Assembly (NCBI GenBank): GCA_902770735.1 | Contig: CACXUB010000003.1 | Coordinates: 1-41,603 of the forward strand | Direction: 5' to 3' | Length of the DNA: 41,603 bases | Source: an uncultured Bacteroidota bacterium | GTDB lineage: Bacteria; Bacteroidota; Bacteroidia; Bacteroidales; WCHB1-69 | Part shown: positions 24,805-32,441 of the stretch, in pieces | Layout of the letters: the number at the start of each line of letters is the position of its first letter | Numbering within the stretch: position 1 is the first letter of the stretch | Translations under genes and position numbers: made by a program | The notes under the pieces: model-generated | The model's input: only the letters and a program-made list of their open reading frames with translations | Databases searched by the model: none | What the model was told of the DNA's origin: nothing

Positions 24805-27479
24805 TGCGCCTCCAACCAGTTGCTGCCGCTGTTGATGTTCACGTCCAACGGCACCGACAACTGCATGGCGCCCGACATGTGCTCGCGCACGAGGGTCGAG
24901 AGGACTTCCAGCTCGTCGGGACAGGTGTCGAAGATGAGCTCGTCGTGGACCTGCAGGATCATCTTGCTGCGCATATTCCGCTCGTTCATAGCTTGATAGA
25001 TGCGTACCATGGCGATTTTGATGAGGTCGGCGGCGGTGCCTTGGATGGGCGCGTTGATGGCGTTGCGCTCGGCGGCGGCCCGCAAAACGCCGTTCTTCGC
25101 GTTGATGTCGCGGATGTTGCGGCGACGACCCATGAGCGTCTCCACGTATTCGTGCTCGCGGGCGAAATCCAGCGTGTCGTTCAGATAGTCAGAGATTTTC
25201 GGGAAACTGCGGAAGTAGTCGGTGATGAGCTGTTTGGCCTCGGCTTGCGGAATCTGCAACCGGTCGGCGAGACCGAAGGCGGAGATGCCGTACAGAATCC
25301 CGAAGTTGACGGTCTTGGCGGCGCGGCGCATGTCGGCGGTAACCTCCTCTTTGTCAACGCCGTAGATGTGGGCGGCCATCGTCGCGTGAATGTCCTCGTT
25401 GTTGCGGAAGGTCTCGATCATGCGCTCGTCCTGACACACGTGGGCGACGATGCGGAGCTCGATCTGCGAGTAGTCGGCGGCGAGCAGCACGTTGCCGTCG
25501 GAGGGTACGAACGCCTTGCGGATGTCGCGGCCGCGCTCGGTGCGCACGGGGATGTTCTGCAGGTTCGGGTTGAGGGAGCTGAGCCGACCCGTGGCCGTAA
25601 TCGTCTGGGTGAACGTGGAATGGATGCGCCCCGTCTTCGGGTTGATGAGCTGCGGCAGTGCATCGATGTAGGTGGATTTCAGCTTCGACAGCTTGCGCCA
25701 CTCCAAGATCAGCGGCACTATCGGATGCTTGTAGGCCATCTTCTTGAGCACCTCCTCGCCGGTCTGGTACTGCTTGCTCTTGGTGAGCCGGGCATTCTTC
25801 ACGAGGTTCATCTTATCGAAGAGAATCTCCCCTAACTGCTTGGGCGACCCGATGTTGAAGGTCTCGCCAGCGTATTCGTAAATCTGCTGCTCGATGGCGG
25901 CAATCTCGGCATTCATCGTTTCGGAGTTCTGCTGCAACGTGTCCACATCGACTTTCACGCCAGTGTATTCCATGTCGGCCAACACAGGCACCAAGGGCAT
26001 CTCCATCTGCGTGAATAAATCCGACAACTTATTCTCTTTCAGTTCTTTATCCAAGATCGGATAGAGTTTTTGCAGTAACAGAATTTGTTCGTTCTCGGGC
26101 GCGGGCGACGGTTTGCCGGTCTCCGTCAATTCGCAGTCGAAATAGCTGAGGGCGAGGTCGCTGAGCTGATGCTTGCGTTCGGGTTGCAGCAGGTAGTGGG
26201 CGATTTGCACGTCCCAGAAGGTGCATTTCGGCTCCACGCGGAACGACCGGAGGTATTTGTAGGTGTTTTTGCAGTCGTGCATGACTACGGTGCGCGGCTC
26301 CCCGAAAATCAGCTTTATAAACTCCTGATAATGACGATGTTCGCTTTCCACCCAGTGGCAGTAGGTGGTGGTTTCGTCGAAGGCGAAGGCGAATCCCGCA
26401 ATGCGTTCCTGTTGGAAAATCCATGAAAAAAAGACAGTGTCATTCTTTTCTGCGGAAATATCTTTAATGGATTGTACCTCAACAGTTTGTGGAAGCTCGA
26501 AGACCGTCTTAGGAGTTTCGGTCTCCATTGAGGTTTGTGGCTCTGCTTCTTCGATGGGGGAGAAAAGGTCGGGGGCGGCTTGGGGTTGCGGCACCTGCAG
26601 CGAGAGGTCGGTGAAGATGCGTTTGGTGAGGGCTTTGAACTCCAGTTCGTCGAAGATGGCTTTGAGTTTTTGCGGGTCAGGACCGTTGTAGGCCATCTGA
26701 TCGAAGTCGTACTCCATCGGGATGTCTATCATGATGGTAGCCAGCTCTTTGGAGAGGAAGGCCTGCTCCTTGTACTGGTTCATGAGGGTACGGGTCTTCT
26801 CGTTGTCCTTGTCGAAGTTGCGGGCGTACATCTCCTCGATACTGCCGTAGTTGGCGAGCAGTTTTTGGGCGCGCACCTGTCCGATGCCGGGCACGCCAGG
26901 GATGTTGTCGGAGGTGTCGCCCCAAAGTCCGAGCATGTCGATCAGCTGCTCCGGCCGTTCGATCTTGTATTTTTCGCAGATCTCCGCCACGCCGAGGATT
27001 TCCGCTGGTTGTCCGAACTTGCCGGGCTTGTACATGCGGATGTGGTCGGAAACGAGCTGACCGTAGTCCTTGTCGGAGGTGAGCATCAGCACCTCAAATC
27101 CTTCGATTTCAGCGTGTTTGGCCAACGAACCGACCAGGTCATCCGCCTCATAGCCGTCGATGCCGACCATCGTGATCTGGAAGGCGTCGAGGATTCGCTT
27201 GATGTAAGGGATGGATGTTACGATGTCGTCGGGCGTGGCCTCGCGATTCTCCTTGTAGTGTTCGTATTCGACGTGCCGGAAAGTGGGCGCACCGGTGTCG
27301 AACGCCACGGCCACGTGGGTGGGTTTCTCGTTCTTGAGCACCTCGTACAGCGAGTTGGTGAAGCCGAGCATCGCGGAGGTGTTCAGCCCCTTGGTGGTGA
27401 ATCTTGGACTCTTGATCATTGCGTAGTACGCTCTGAAAATCAAGCCCATAGCATCTATCAGGAGGATTTTTTTCGTCAT
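24801..27479 (-). CDS. polA: DNA polymerase I, with a proofreading domain lacking its acidic residues
   Basis: The product has 892 residues. Pol I fills gaps and removes RNA primers. The N-terminal 5'-3' nuclease (about 1-290) starts KILLIDAMGLIFRAYYAMI and includes GYEADDLVGSLAKHAE and GIGQVRAQKLLANYGS. The polymerase domain has motif A LLAADYSQIELRIVAH, motif B RRAAKTVNFGILYGISAFGL and motif C MILQVHDELIFDT. The middle domain aligns by position with the 3'-5' exonuclease, but the DxE motif is replaced (VFFSWIFQQERIAGF) and the motif II Asp is missing (VMHDCKNTYKYLRSF), so proofreading is probably absent. ATG 27479 is supported by the promoter box at 27505-27512. Confidence 0.97.
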   Translation of the reverse strand: MTKKILLIDAMGLIFRAYYAMIKSPRFTTKGLNTSAMLGFTNSLYEVLKNEKPTHVAVAFDTGAPTFRHVEYEHYKENREATPDDIVTSIPYIKRILDAFQITMVGIDGYEADDLVGSLAKHAEIEGFEVLMLTSDKDYGQLVSDHIRMYKPGKFGQPAEILGVAEICEKYKIERPEQLIDMLGLWGDTSDNIPGVPGIGQVRAQKLLANYGSIEEMYARNFDKDNEKTRTLMNQYKEQAFLSKELATIMIDIPMEYDFDQMAYNGPDPQKLKAIFDELEFKALTKRIFTDLSLQVPQPQAAPDLFSPIEEAEPQTSMETETPKTVFELPQTVEVQSIKDISAEKNDTVFFSWIFQQERIAGFAFAFDETTTYCHWVESEHRHYQEFIKLIFGEPRTVVMHDCKNTYKYLRSFRVEPKCTFWDVQIAHYLLQPERKHQLSDLALSYFDCELTETGKPSPAPENEQILLLQKLYPILDKELKENKLSDLFTQMEMPLVPVLADMEYTGVKVDVDTLQQNSETMNAEIAAIEQQIYEYAGETFNIGSPKQLGEILFDKMNLVKNARLTKSKQYQTGEEVLKKMAYKHPIVPLILEWRKLSKLKSTYIDALPQLINPKTGRIHSTFTQTITATGRLSSLNPNLQNIPVRTERGRDIRKAFVPSDGNVLLAADYSQIELRIVAHVCQDERMIETFRNNEDIHATMAAHIYGVDKEEVTADMRRAAKTVNFGILYGISAFGLADRLQIPQAEAKQLITDYFRSFPKISDYLNDTLDFAREHEYVETLMGRRRNIRDINAKNGVLRAAAERNAINAPIQGTAADLIKIAMVRIYQAMNERNMRSKMILQVHDELIFDTCPDELEVLSTLVREHMSGAMQLSVPLDVNINSGSNWLEAH

Positions 27480-27504
27480 TGCCTTTGGGGTTTTTTAGGG
27501 AGGG

Positions 27505-27512
27505 CAAAAGTA
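27505..27512 (-). promoter_or_regulatory. -7 promoter box for polA
   Basis: The minus strand reads TACTTTTG, 25 bp before the polA ATG. Confidence 0.6.
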
Positions 27513-27521
27513 CAAAAAAAA

Positions 27522-27553
27522 CGGCTATTGGCTATTAGCTGTTAGCTATTGGC
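27522..27553. repeat. Short-word tract GGCTATT / AGCTGTTAGC
   Basis: About 32 bp of GGCTATTGGCTATTAGCTGT words lie between polA's promoter and palindrome copy 2. Confidence 0.7.
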
Positions 27554-27554
27554 C

Positions 27555-27582
27555 GTAGAGACGCGCCATGGCACGTCTCTAC
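27555..27582. repeat. 28-bp GTAGAGACG palindrome, copy 2
   Basis: Constant outer arms surround the core CGCCATGGCA; one C/A mismatch becomes a G-U pair on the opposite strand. It lies just after the small lipoprotein gene. Confidence 0.92.
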
Positions 27583-27591
27583 AACGGTATC

Positions 27592-27876
27592 TCACTTTTC
27601 CTGGCACTCAAAGACATAATACATCTGAATACCGTATTTCGGTATATATTGCCCAATGGTATCCCTTGAGTTCCAGAAGGAACAGTCCATGGCAGATTCC
27701 CTTTCGTATAGAACAGAATTATCATAGATAGGGTAAGGAACACTGTCATACAATGCCGTGTCGATAATGTCAAAATAACTTTTATCCATACAGTAGCATG
27801 TTCTGATTTTCCCGCACCCCGCCGCCATCATCGCTGTAATAACCAATAATAAGCAAATTGTTACATTCTTCATCAT
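27592..27876 (-). CDS. Small lipoprotein of unknown function
   Basis: The product has 94 residues. MMKNVTICLLLVITAMMAAGC is a clear lipoprotein signal with lipobox MAAGC. The mature part is acidic and aromatic (YCMDKSYFDIIDTALYDSVP, YGIQMYYVFECQEK) and carries several Cys. I do not recognise a family. Either of the two leading Met codons could start it. It is bounded by a short-word tract upstream and palindrome copy 2 downstream. Confidence 0.7.
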   Translation of the reverse strand: MMKNVTICLLLVITAMMAAGCGKIRTCYCMDKSYFDIIDTALYDSVPYPIYDNSVLYERESAMDCSFWNSRDTIGQYIPKYGIQMYYVFECQEK

Positions 27877-27906
27877 TCTTAATTCTTAATTCATCATTCT
27901 TAATTT
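27864..27906. repeat. Short-word tract CATTCTTAATTCTTAATT
   Basis: About 40 bp of ATTCTTAATTC words overlap the first codons of the small lipoprotein and reach the stop of the interrupted outer-membrane protein gene. Confidence 0.7.
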
Positions 27907-29584
27907 AAAACGCGTATCCTATTCCCGCCGAGGCAAATCCCTTGATGCCGATGCCAAGCTCGAAGGAACCGAAGAGATGCTCCCCGCCGGCTCGAACGCC
28001 GAAAGCCGTGAGTTGGAAAGAAGGGGTTACCTTGCTGCTTTTTTCCCAACGGAATTCCCAAAATTTCCCCATATACAATTCCTTCCCCAAAAACAGGGTC
28101 GTGCCGGCAGCAACGGCCGAATAAAGGGTCACGTGCGGACGGTTAAAGTAGGAAAACCGCAGTTAGGGCATCAAGGTGAGGCAATTCATCCTCCGTTGAA
28201 TGTAAGCGGCGTCTCTGTGAAAAAACGGATAGTCCGTGTGGTCTTTGTAGTAGGCGTAGTTCACCATGGCGCCGACCCAAAACCACTTGGTCAACCGATA
28301 ATGGTAATTGAACGAGAAAACAGGGGTGGTGCGGAACGCAAAGGCCAATCCGTCATCTGGATTAACTTCGTATTCTGCTTGACCGTAATCGAGTTTATGC
28401 AAGTGCATTCTGATGAAGAGTCCAAACGGATCACTGGCTTCGAAACGGACTTCATGGCGGTGGTGCATCCCGTCGAAAGTGCTCCAGTGCGGTTGCGCTT
28501 GCATCCGCTTCCGATGTTTGTCAAAACTCTGGATATAAGCGATTTGGAAATAGAGGTGGTTGTTACGTTGACGTGTTTCGGTGGGCTCATCTTGGCCGGG
28601 AATTGAAATCCAACCTACACTCTCGTTCGCTGTGGCGAAATTCAGCCCGGCAGTGAAGCGCAAGTAATCGTTGTTGTGTAACCGATAGTAGATTCCCGCA
28701 TCGAGCATGATGTCCGCGTATGGAATATTCCTTTCATAAATACCCTCTATGCGTGTACCCGTCTCTGGATCCGTTCCGTAACCCCAATACCCGTCATTCC
28801 TGTCAAATCCTTCTAAAAAAGTCCGCGCGGGCACGCGAAGGCGGACGCCAGCATTAGCCGTAAACAACACTTTTTCACTCAACGGATAGTGGAATTCGAA
28901 TTTCACGGGCGCGGAGAAACGGAAGAAACGTCCTGCAGTGGTCCCGAAGTTCAACGCCGCCGAAATCCCGAAAAAGTCGTCGAAATGGTAGGAACACTCC
29001 ATCCCGACATGAAAGCCGGAATGCGGGATTCCCCATGCTTGCCAATCCGCGCCGAAGTCCCTTTTCATGGCAGGTTCTATCAAGTCATACTGGACAGTAT
29101 AACCAAGATGAAACCCGTTCATCTGACCGTTGAAGAGGTGGGTTTTATGCTTTTTGGGAGGATCATGCGGCTTTCCTGCCGCGGTGCTGTCCGTCTGCGC
29201 CGGCGACATCGCGTTGAGTCCTAAGATGATCAGTCCGGCCAATCCGTATTTCTTGATGCTGTCCATACTTGAAAAAGTTTGCTGTTCATCCTGTAGGACG
29301 CGGTTTTCCCAAAAAGTTACGGTTTGTTGCAGCAGCTTTTCCTTCAAAGAGTCCGTAAGCGACAGATTGTCAACATATTCCGAACTGTAGAAGAGCCGCT
29401 CGAACTCTTCGCTGCGGAGGTAGTCGGCGATGTTCAGGGTGTCGTGGACGCGCACGGTGTCATACACGGTGATGGTGTCGTAGGTCACGGTCTCGCGTTC
29501 TACATACACGGTGTCGCGGTGCTGGGCGGCGAGGGGACAGACGAGGGTGAGGAGCAGGAGGGTGAGGAAGAGGTCTCTAATCAT
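27905..29584 (-). pseudogene. Outer-membrane protein gene interrupted by an in-frame TAA
   Basis: The frame from ATG 29584 gives 473 residues, then TAA at 28163-28165. The same frame continues for 85 residues (LRFSYFNRPHVTLYSAVAAG) to a proper barrel ending, ASAGIGYAF, with terminal Phe. Restoring the stop to a sense codon gives ~559 residues; CAA (Gln) needs one change. The signal peptide (MIRDLFLTLLLLTLVCPLAA) is followed by a periplasmic segment rich in Thr/Val/Asp (VTYDTITVYDTVRVHDTL), a helical stretch and then a barrel (FRFSAPVKFEFHYPLSEKV). The stop would remove the last strands. Options are a recent nonsense mutation, a sequencing error or readthrough. The start overlaps the upstream sigma gene by 8 bases, so the two form an operon. 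Confidence 0.8.
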
Positions 29585-30608
29585 GGGTCTGCATCAGGAA
29601 AATGGTGTCGGTAACGGTGATGGTGTCGTGCAGGACGACGGTGCGGGTGACGGGAATCTCGCGGGTGATGACCACCGGTTCGGGTTGTAGAGACGTGCCA
29701 TGGCGCGTCTCTACGGGAGCGGAGACGTTTTCCGCAATCGAGGTATCCGCAATAGGGGTTTGTTCTGGTTCCGCTGGTTGTAGAGACGTTTCAGGAAACG
29801 TCTCTACAGGGGACGACGCATTTTCGTTCGGTGTGTTCCGTACCATCTGCCACACGCAAATTCCTCCTGCGATGGCGGTTGCGGCAGCAATCACGGCGGC
29901 GGTCTTGTGGGTGGCAAGGGTTATTCCCGCACTGGCGGGCGAGGCGGCGACGGCGGAGCGGATTTCCGATTCCGACAGCCGGTGTGCGGGCGACATTCGC
30001 AGCTGCGACAGCTCGGAACGATAGATCCGGTCGAGGTGGTGGGCGGAATTTCGTTTCATCATGAATAGAAGTGCAATCATAAGCAGTCCTTTCTTTTTGG
30101 ATTCTTTTTCTTGGGCTTTGGCGGCGAGCAGCTGCTGCAGGCGCGTTCGGGCACGGAGGAACAGCTGCTTGGAGTTGGTGACGGAGATGTCCATCAGGTC
30201 GGCAATTTGCTGGTGCGAAACGCGGTCGATGGCGTGGAGGTTGAAGACCATGCGTTGTCGTTCAGAGAGTTGCTGGATGGTTTCCAACAGTTCTTCCTTC
30301 GTGAAGTCCGGTTGTTCGACAAGTTCCTCTTCGCAGTCGGGCAGGTCGGCGGTCAGTTCCTCCTCCAACGCCACGGTTTCGGGTCGCGTGCGCAGGTAGG
30401 AGATGCACCGGTTGACCGTGATGCGGGTCAGCCACGCGTCGAAGGAGTCCATCACACGGCAGGTGTCGGCCCGCTCGATGGCCTTCAAAAACGCCTCGTG
30501 CGCGAGATCCTCCGCAGTCTGCCGCTCCCCGACATACCGGTAGCATATCGCCACCAATCGGTCGATGTTGCCCTCGTATTTCCGTGACCAAAATTTCGTT
30601 TTGTCCAT
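29577..30608 (-). CDS. ECF sigma factor with C-terminal membrane segment and extracytoplasmic tail
   Basis: The product has 343 residues from ATG 30608. Sigma region 2 is residues ~8-80 (NIDRLVAICYRYVGERQTAE, DLAHEAFLKAIERA, MDSFDAWLTRITVNRCISYL). Region 4 is ~115-165 (QLSERQRMVFNLHAIDRVSH, QQIADLMDISVTNSKQL). Unlike normal ECF factors (~180-200 residues), it continues with a membrane helix at ~235-257 (TAAVIAAATAIAGGICVWQM) and a Pro/Thr-rich tail. The tail contains two palindrome-encoded peptides (VETFPETSLQ, VETRHGTSLQ) and a closing VVLHDTITVTDTIFL. That motif resembles the N-terminus of the downstream outer-membrane protein. No separate anti-sigma gene is nearby. It diverges from a similar gene at 30889. 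Confidence 0.9.
   Translation of the reverse strand: MDKTKFWSRKYEGNIDRLVAICYRYVGERQTAEDLAHEAFLKAIERADTCRVMDSFDAWLTRITVNRCISYLRTRPETVALEEELTADLPDCEEELVEQPDFTKEELLETIQQLSERQRMVFNLHAIDRVSHQQIADLMDISVTNSKQLFLRARTRLQQLLAAKAQEKESKKKGLLMIALLFMMKRNSAHHLDRIYRSELSQLRMSPAHRLSESEIRSAVAASPASAGITLATHKTAAVIAAATAIAGGICVWQMVRNTPNENASSPVETFPETSLQPAEPEQTPIADTSIAENVSAPVETRHGTSLQPEPVVITREIPVTRTVVLHDTITVTDTIFLMQTHD
29687..29714. repeat. 28-bp GTAGAGACG palindrome, copy 3, inside the sigma gene
   Basis: On the coding (minus) strand it reads GTA GAG ACG CGC CAT GGC and so on, giving VETRHGTSL in the tail. Confidence 0.92.
29780..29807. repeat. 28-bp GTAGAGACG palindrome, copy 4, inside the sigma gene
   Basis: The core changes to TTTCAGGAAA with matching changes on both sides. 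It is read in the same phase as copy 3, giving VETFPETSL. Confidence 0.92.
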
Positions 30609-30609
30609 T

Positions 30610-30643
30610 CTAATGCCTATTGCCTTCTGCCTAATGCCTCTAT
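30610..30643. repeat. Short-word tract AATGCCTATTGCC
   Basis: AATGCCTATTGCCTTCTGCC words lie in the leader between the -7 box and the ATG of the minus-strand sigma gene; similar words recur at 33413-33446. Confidence 0.7.
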
Positions 30644-30655
30644 CCAAACATGACG

Positions 30656-30663
30656 CAAAAATA
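30656..30663 (-). promoter_or_regulatory. -7 promoter box for the minus-strand sigma/outer-membrane protein operon
   Basis: The minus strand reads TATTTTTG, 47 bp before ATG 30608. It supports that start over an in-frame ATG at 30647. Confidence 0.55.
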
Positions 30664-30749
30664 CAAAAAGGTTACGGTGCAGTGTGTGCTTTTGTGCGTT
30701 TTTTTTTGTAAAGATCTTTGACACATGTCATTACTTCTTTTTAAGTTAC

Positions 30750-30838
30750 AAGACTTAAGACGTAAGACTTGAGACGTTGGGATTTGTCGAAGCTGTTTCT
30801 TCTGAGGCAAAAGTCTCAAGTCTCAAGTCTTAAGTCTC
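30750..30838. repeat. Inverted pair of AAGACTT/GAGACTT word tracts between the two sigma genes
   Basis: The left arm (30750-30776) consists of AAGACTTAAGACGTAAGACT-type words. The right arm (30810-30838) consists of AAGTCTCAAGTCTTAAGTCT. The arms are inverted relative to each other with a ~33-bp centre, so the region could form a long stem. It ends 17 bp before the plus-strand sigma -7 box. Confidence 0.75.
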
Positions 30839-30855
30839 CGTTTGGCCCTTTTTCG

Positions 30856-30863
30856 TACTTTTG
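30856..30863 (+). promoter_or_regulatory. -7 promoter box for the plus-strand sigma/WG gene
   Basis: TACTTTTG lies 25 bp before ATG 30889 and supports that start over an in-frame ATG at 30769. Confidence 0.6.
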
Positions 30864-30888
30864 CGTCATCATTGTAAAACAGCGAAAA

Positions 30889-32247
30889 ATGCAGGCGAAA
30901 CAGTTTTGGACGAAGGCGTACCAGCGGAACATCGCGAAGATGGTCGGGATGTGCTGCCGCTATGTGGGCGACCGTGCGGTGGCCGAGGACCTCGCGCACG
31001 AGGCGTTCCTCAAGGCCATCGAGAAGTCCGGAACCTACCGCCGCCTCGGCAGTTTCGACGGCTGGTTAATGCGCATCAACCTCAACACCACGATGGATTA
31101 CCTGCGGCGACAACCGCAATTTCTGTCGATGGATGAGGTTGTAGAGACGTTTCATGAAACGTCTCTACCGAGCAACACCGATGAATCGCGTCTCTCCGCG
31201 TCCGACCTCACCGAATCCGAAATCCTCTCCGCCATCTGTGCCCTGCCCGACAAACAACGGACCGTTTTCAACCTGTATGTTTTTGAGAACCAATCTCATG
31301 CGAAAATCGCGGAAGCGTTGCAAATCGGGGTGCGCAGTTCCAAACGCTACCTCTCGGAGGCGCGGGCGCAGCTGCAAAACGCCCTGAACAACCTTGTCCG
31401 CCACAAAAAATCTGGACTTATGATACTGCTCCCATTTCTCCCCTGGAAATCGCACGCTATCGACCGTCTCTGCCGTGCGAAGCTGAAACATCTGGCGTTG
31501 TCGCCTGCCACGCCGTCGCCCTTGTCCGCCGTCAACTGGACCGCAGCCCCGAAGCCGGGTGTCTGGATGGCCGTCACCGCCGCCAAAGCCCCCGCCATCG
31601 CCACGGGCGTGGTCGCCACGGCCGTGACGGGTTCCGTCATCGCGTGGCAGGCGCAACCCGCACCCACAGGCCCGACCCCGCAGGAGACAGTGGTAACCAC
31701 GTGTGTTGCAGCCGATTCCGCAATCGTTAATGCCGATACCGCCGTTGTAGAGACGCAATGCATCGCGTCACCTGCAACCGATAGTGTAGAGACGCGCTAT
31801 GGCACGCCTCTACCAGAACCCCCATATCCTGAACAGCAAGTAAAAGGAACCGAATCATCTGTTTCACCATTGCCCGAAACGCCCGTCGCGACCTCTTCCC
31901 GTCATAGCCTGAAGAAGTTCGAGCGCAACGGCTACTACGGTTTCCAAGACGAAAAAGGAAACATCGTGGTATATCCGAAATACACGGACATACGGCCGTT
32001 TGACGAATACCGGACCGATTGGGCAATGGTGGAGATATTCGGGTTCAAGGGGTTTGTGGATAGCGCCGGTAAGGAGGTCGTGCATCCGCAATACGACGAA
32101 ATCGGCAAGTTCGGTCTCTACCGCGACGGCTGTGCCCTCGTGCGTAAAGGAAACTTCTACGGCTTCATCAACACTATCGGCAAGGAGGTGGTGCCCGTGA
32201 CGCACAAAAAGTTTGAATTAATTAAAATTCAACATGAATTACCATAA
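30889..32247 (+). CDS. ECF sigma factor fused to a membrane segment and WG repeats
   Basis: The product has 452 residues. Sigma region 2 is residues ~8-75 (NIAKMVGMCCRYVGDRAVAE, DLAHEAFLKAIEKSGTYRRL). Region 4 is ~110-165 (ALPDKQRTVFNLYVFENQSH, KIAEALQIGVRSSKRYLSEA). A hydrophobic stretch at ~225-253 (VTAAKAPAIATGVVATAVTG) probably spans the membrane. A disordered Pro/Thr tail and about three WG-type repeats (348-437: YYGFQDEKGNIVVYPKY, GFKGFVDSAGKEVVHPQYDE, NFYGFINTIGKEVVPV) follow. WG repeats are predicted beta modules of unknown ligand. Palindrome-encoded peptides lie at 86-94, 287-296 and 300-309. The gene is divergent from a paralogous membrane sigma gene. The sigma and WG assignments are seen directly; sensing is inferred. 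Confidence 0.9.
   Translation: MQAKQFWTKAYQRNIAKMVGMCCRYVGDRAVAEDLAHEAFLKAIEKSGTYRRLGSFDGWLMRINLNTTMDYLRRQPQFLSMDEVVETFHETSLPSNTDESRLSASDLTESEILSAICALPDKQRTVFNLYVFENQSHAKIAEALQIGVRSSKRYLSEARAQLQNALNNLVRHKKSGLMILLPFLPWKSHAIDRLCRAKLKHLALSPATPSPLSAVNWTAAPKPGVWMAVTAAKAPAIATGVVATAVTGSVIAWQAQPAPTGPTPQETVVTTCVAADSAIVNADTAVVETQCIASPATDSVETRYGTPLPEPPYPEQQVKGTESSVSPLPETPVATSSRHSLKKFERNGYYGFQDEKGNIVVYPKYTDIRPFDEYRTDWAMVEIFGFKGFVDSAGKEVVHPQYDEIGKFGLYRDGCALVRKGNFYGFINTIGKEVVPVTHKKFELIKIQHELP
31141..31168. repeat. 28-bp GTAGAGACG palindrome, copy 5, inside the sigma/WG gene
   Basis: The core is TTTCATGAAA, a perfect palindrome overall. It encodes VETFHETSL in the linker between sigma regions 2 and 4. Confidence 0.92.
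31747..31774. repeat. 28-bp GTAGAGACG palindrome, copy 6, right arm decayed
   Basis: The left arm GTAGAGACGCAATG is intact, while the right arm has lost pairing after GCGTC. It encodes VETQCIASP, in the same phase as the other coding copies. Confidence 0.75.
31786..31813. repeat. 28-bp GTAGAGACG palindrome, copy 7, inside the sigma/WG gene
   Basis: The arms carry a few mismatches (right arm ACGCCTCTAC). It encodes VETRYGTPL, in the same phase as the other coding copies. Confidence 0.85.
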
Positions 32248-32425
32248 AAATCCACGAATTAATCAAAAATTTATGAATAATTTATGGCTATTCATGGTCA
32301 ATTCATGGTAATTTATGGTAATTTATGAATAATTTATGGCTATTCATGGTCAATTCATGGTCATTTATGAATAATTCATGGTAATTCATGGTCAATTATG
32401 TTAATTTGTGATAATTTATGTTCAA
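32228..32425. repeat. AT-rich tract of TTTATGAATAATT / TTCATGGTCAATT words
   Basis: About 200 bp lie between the sigma/WG gene and the DUF2807 gene. A 38-bp segment starting TTATGAATAATTTATGGCTA at 32271 recurs at 32323, an offset of 52 bp. No -7 box stands out. Confidence 0.85.
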
Positions 32426-32441
32426 ACAAAATCCAAATACA

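Noticed and set aside
24804..27545. Long plus-strand open frames of 343 and 336 codons
   Set aside because: Antisense to polA, whose motifs A, B and C are intact on the minus strand.
28163..28606. Frameshift in the outer-membrane protein gene
   Set aside because: Both parts are in the same frame (29584 and 28132 have the same remainder mod 3); the break is a nonsense codon, not a shift.
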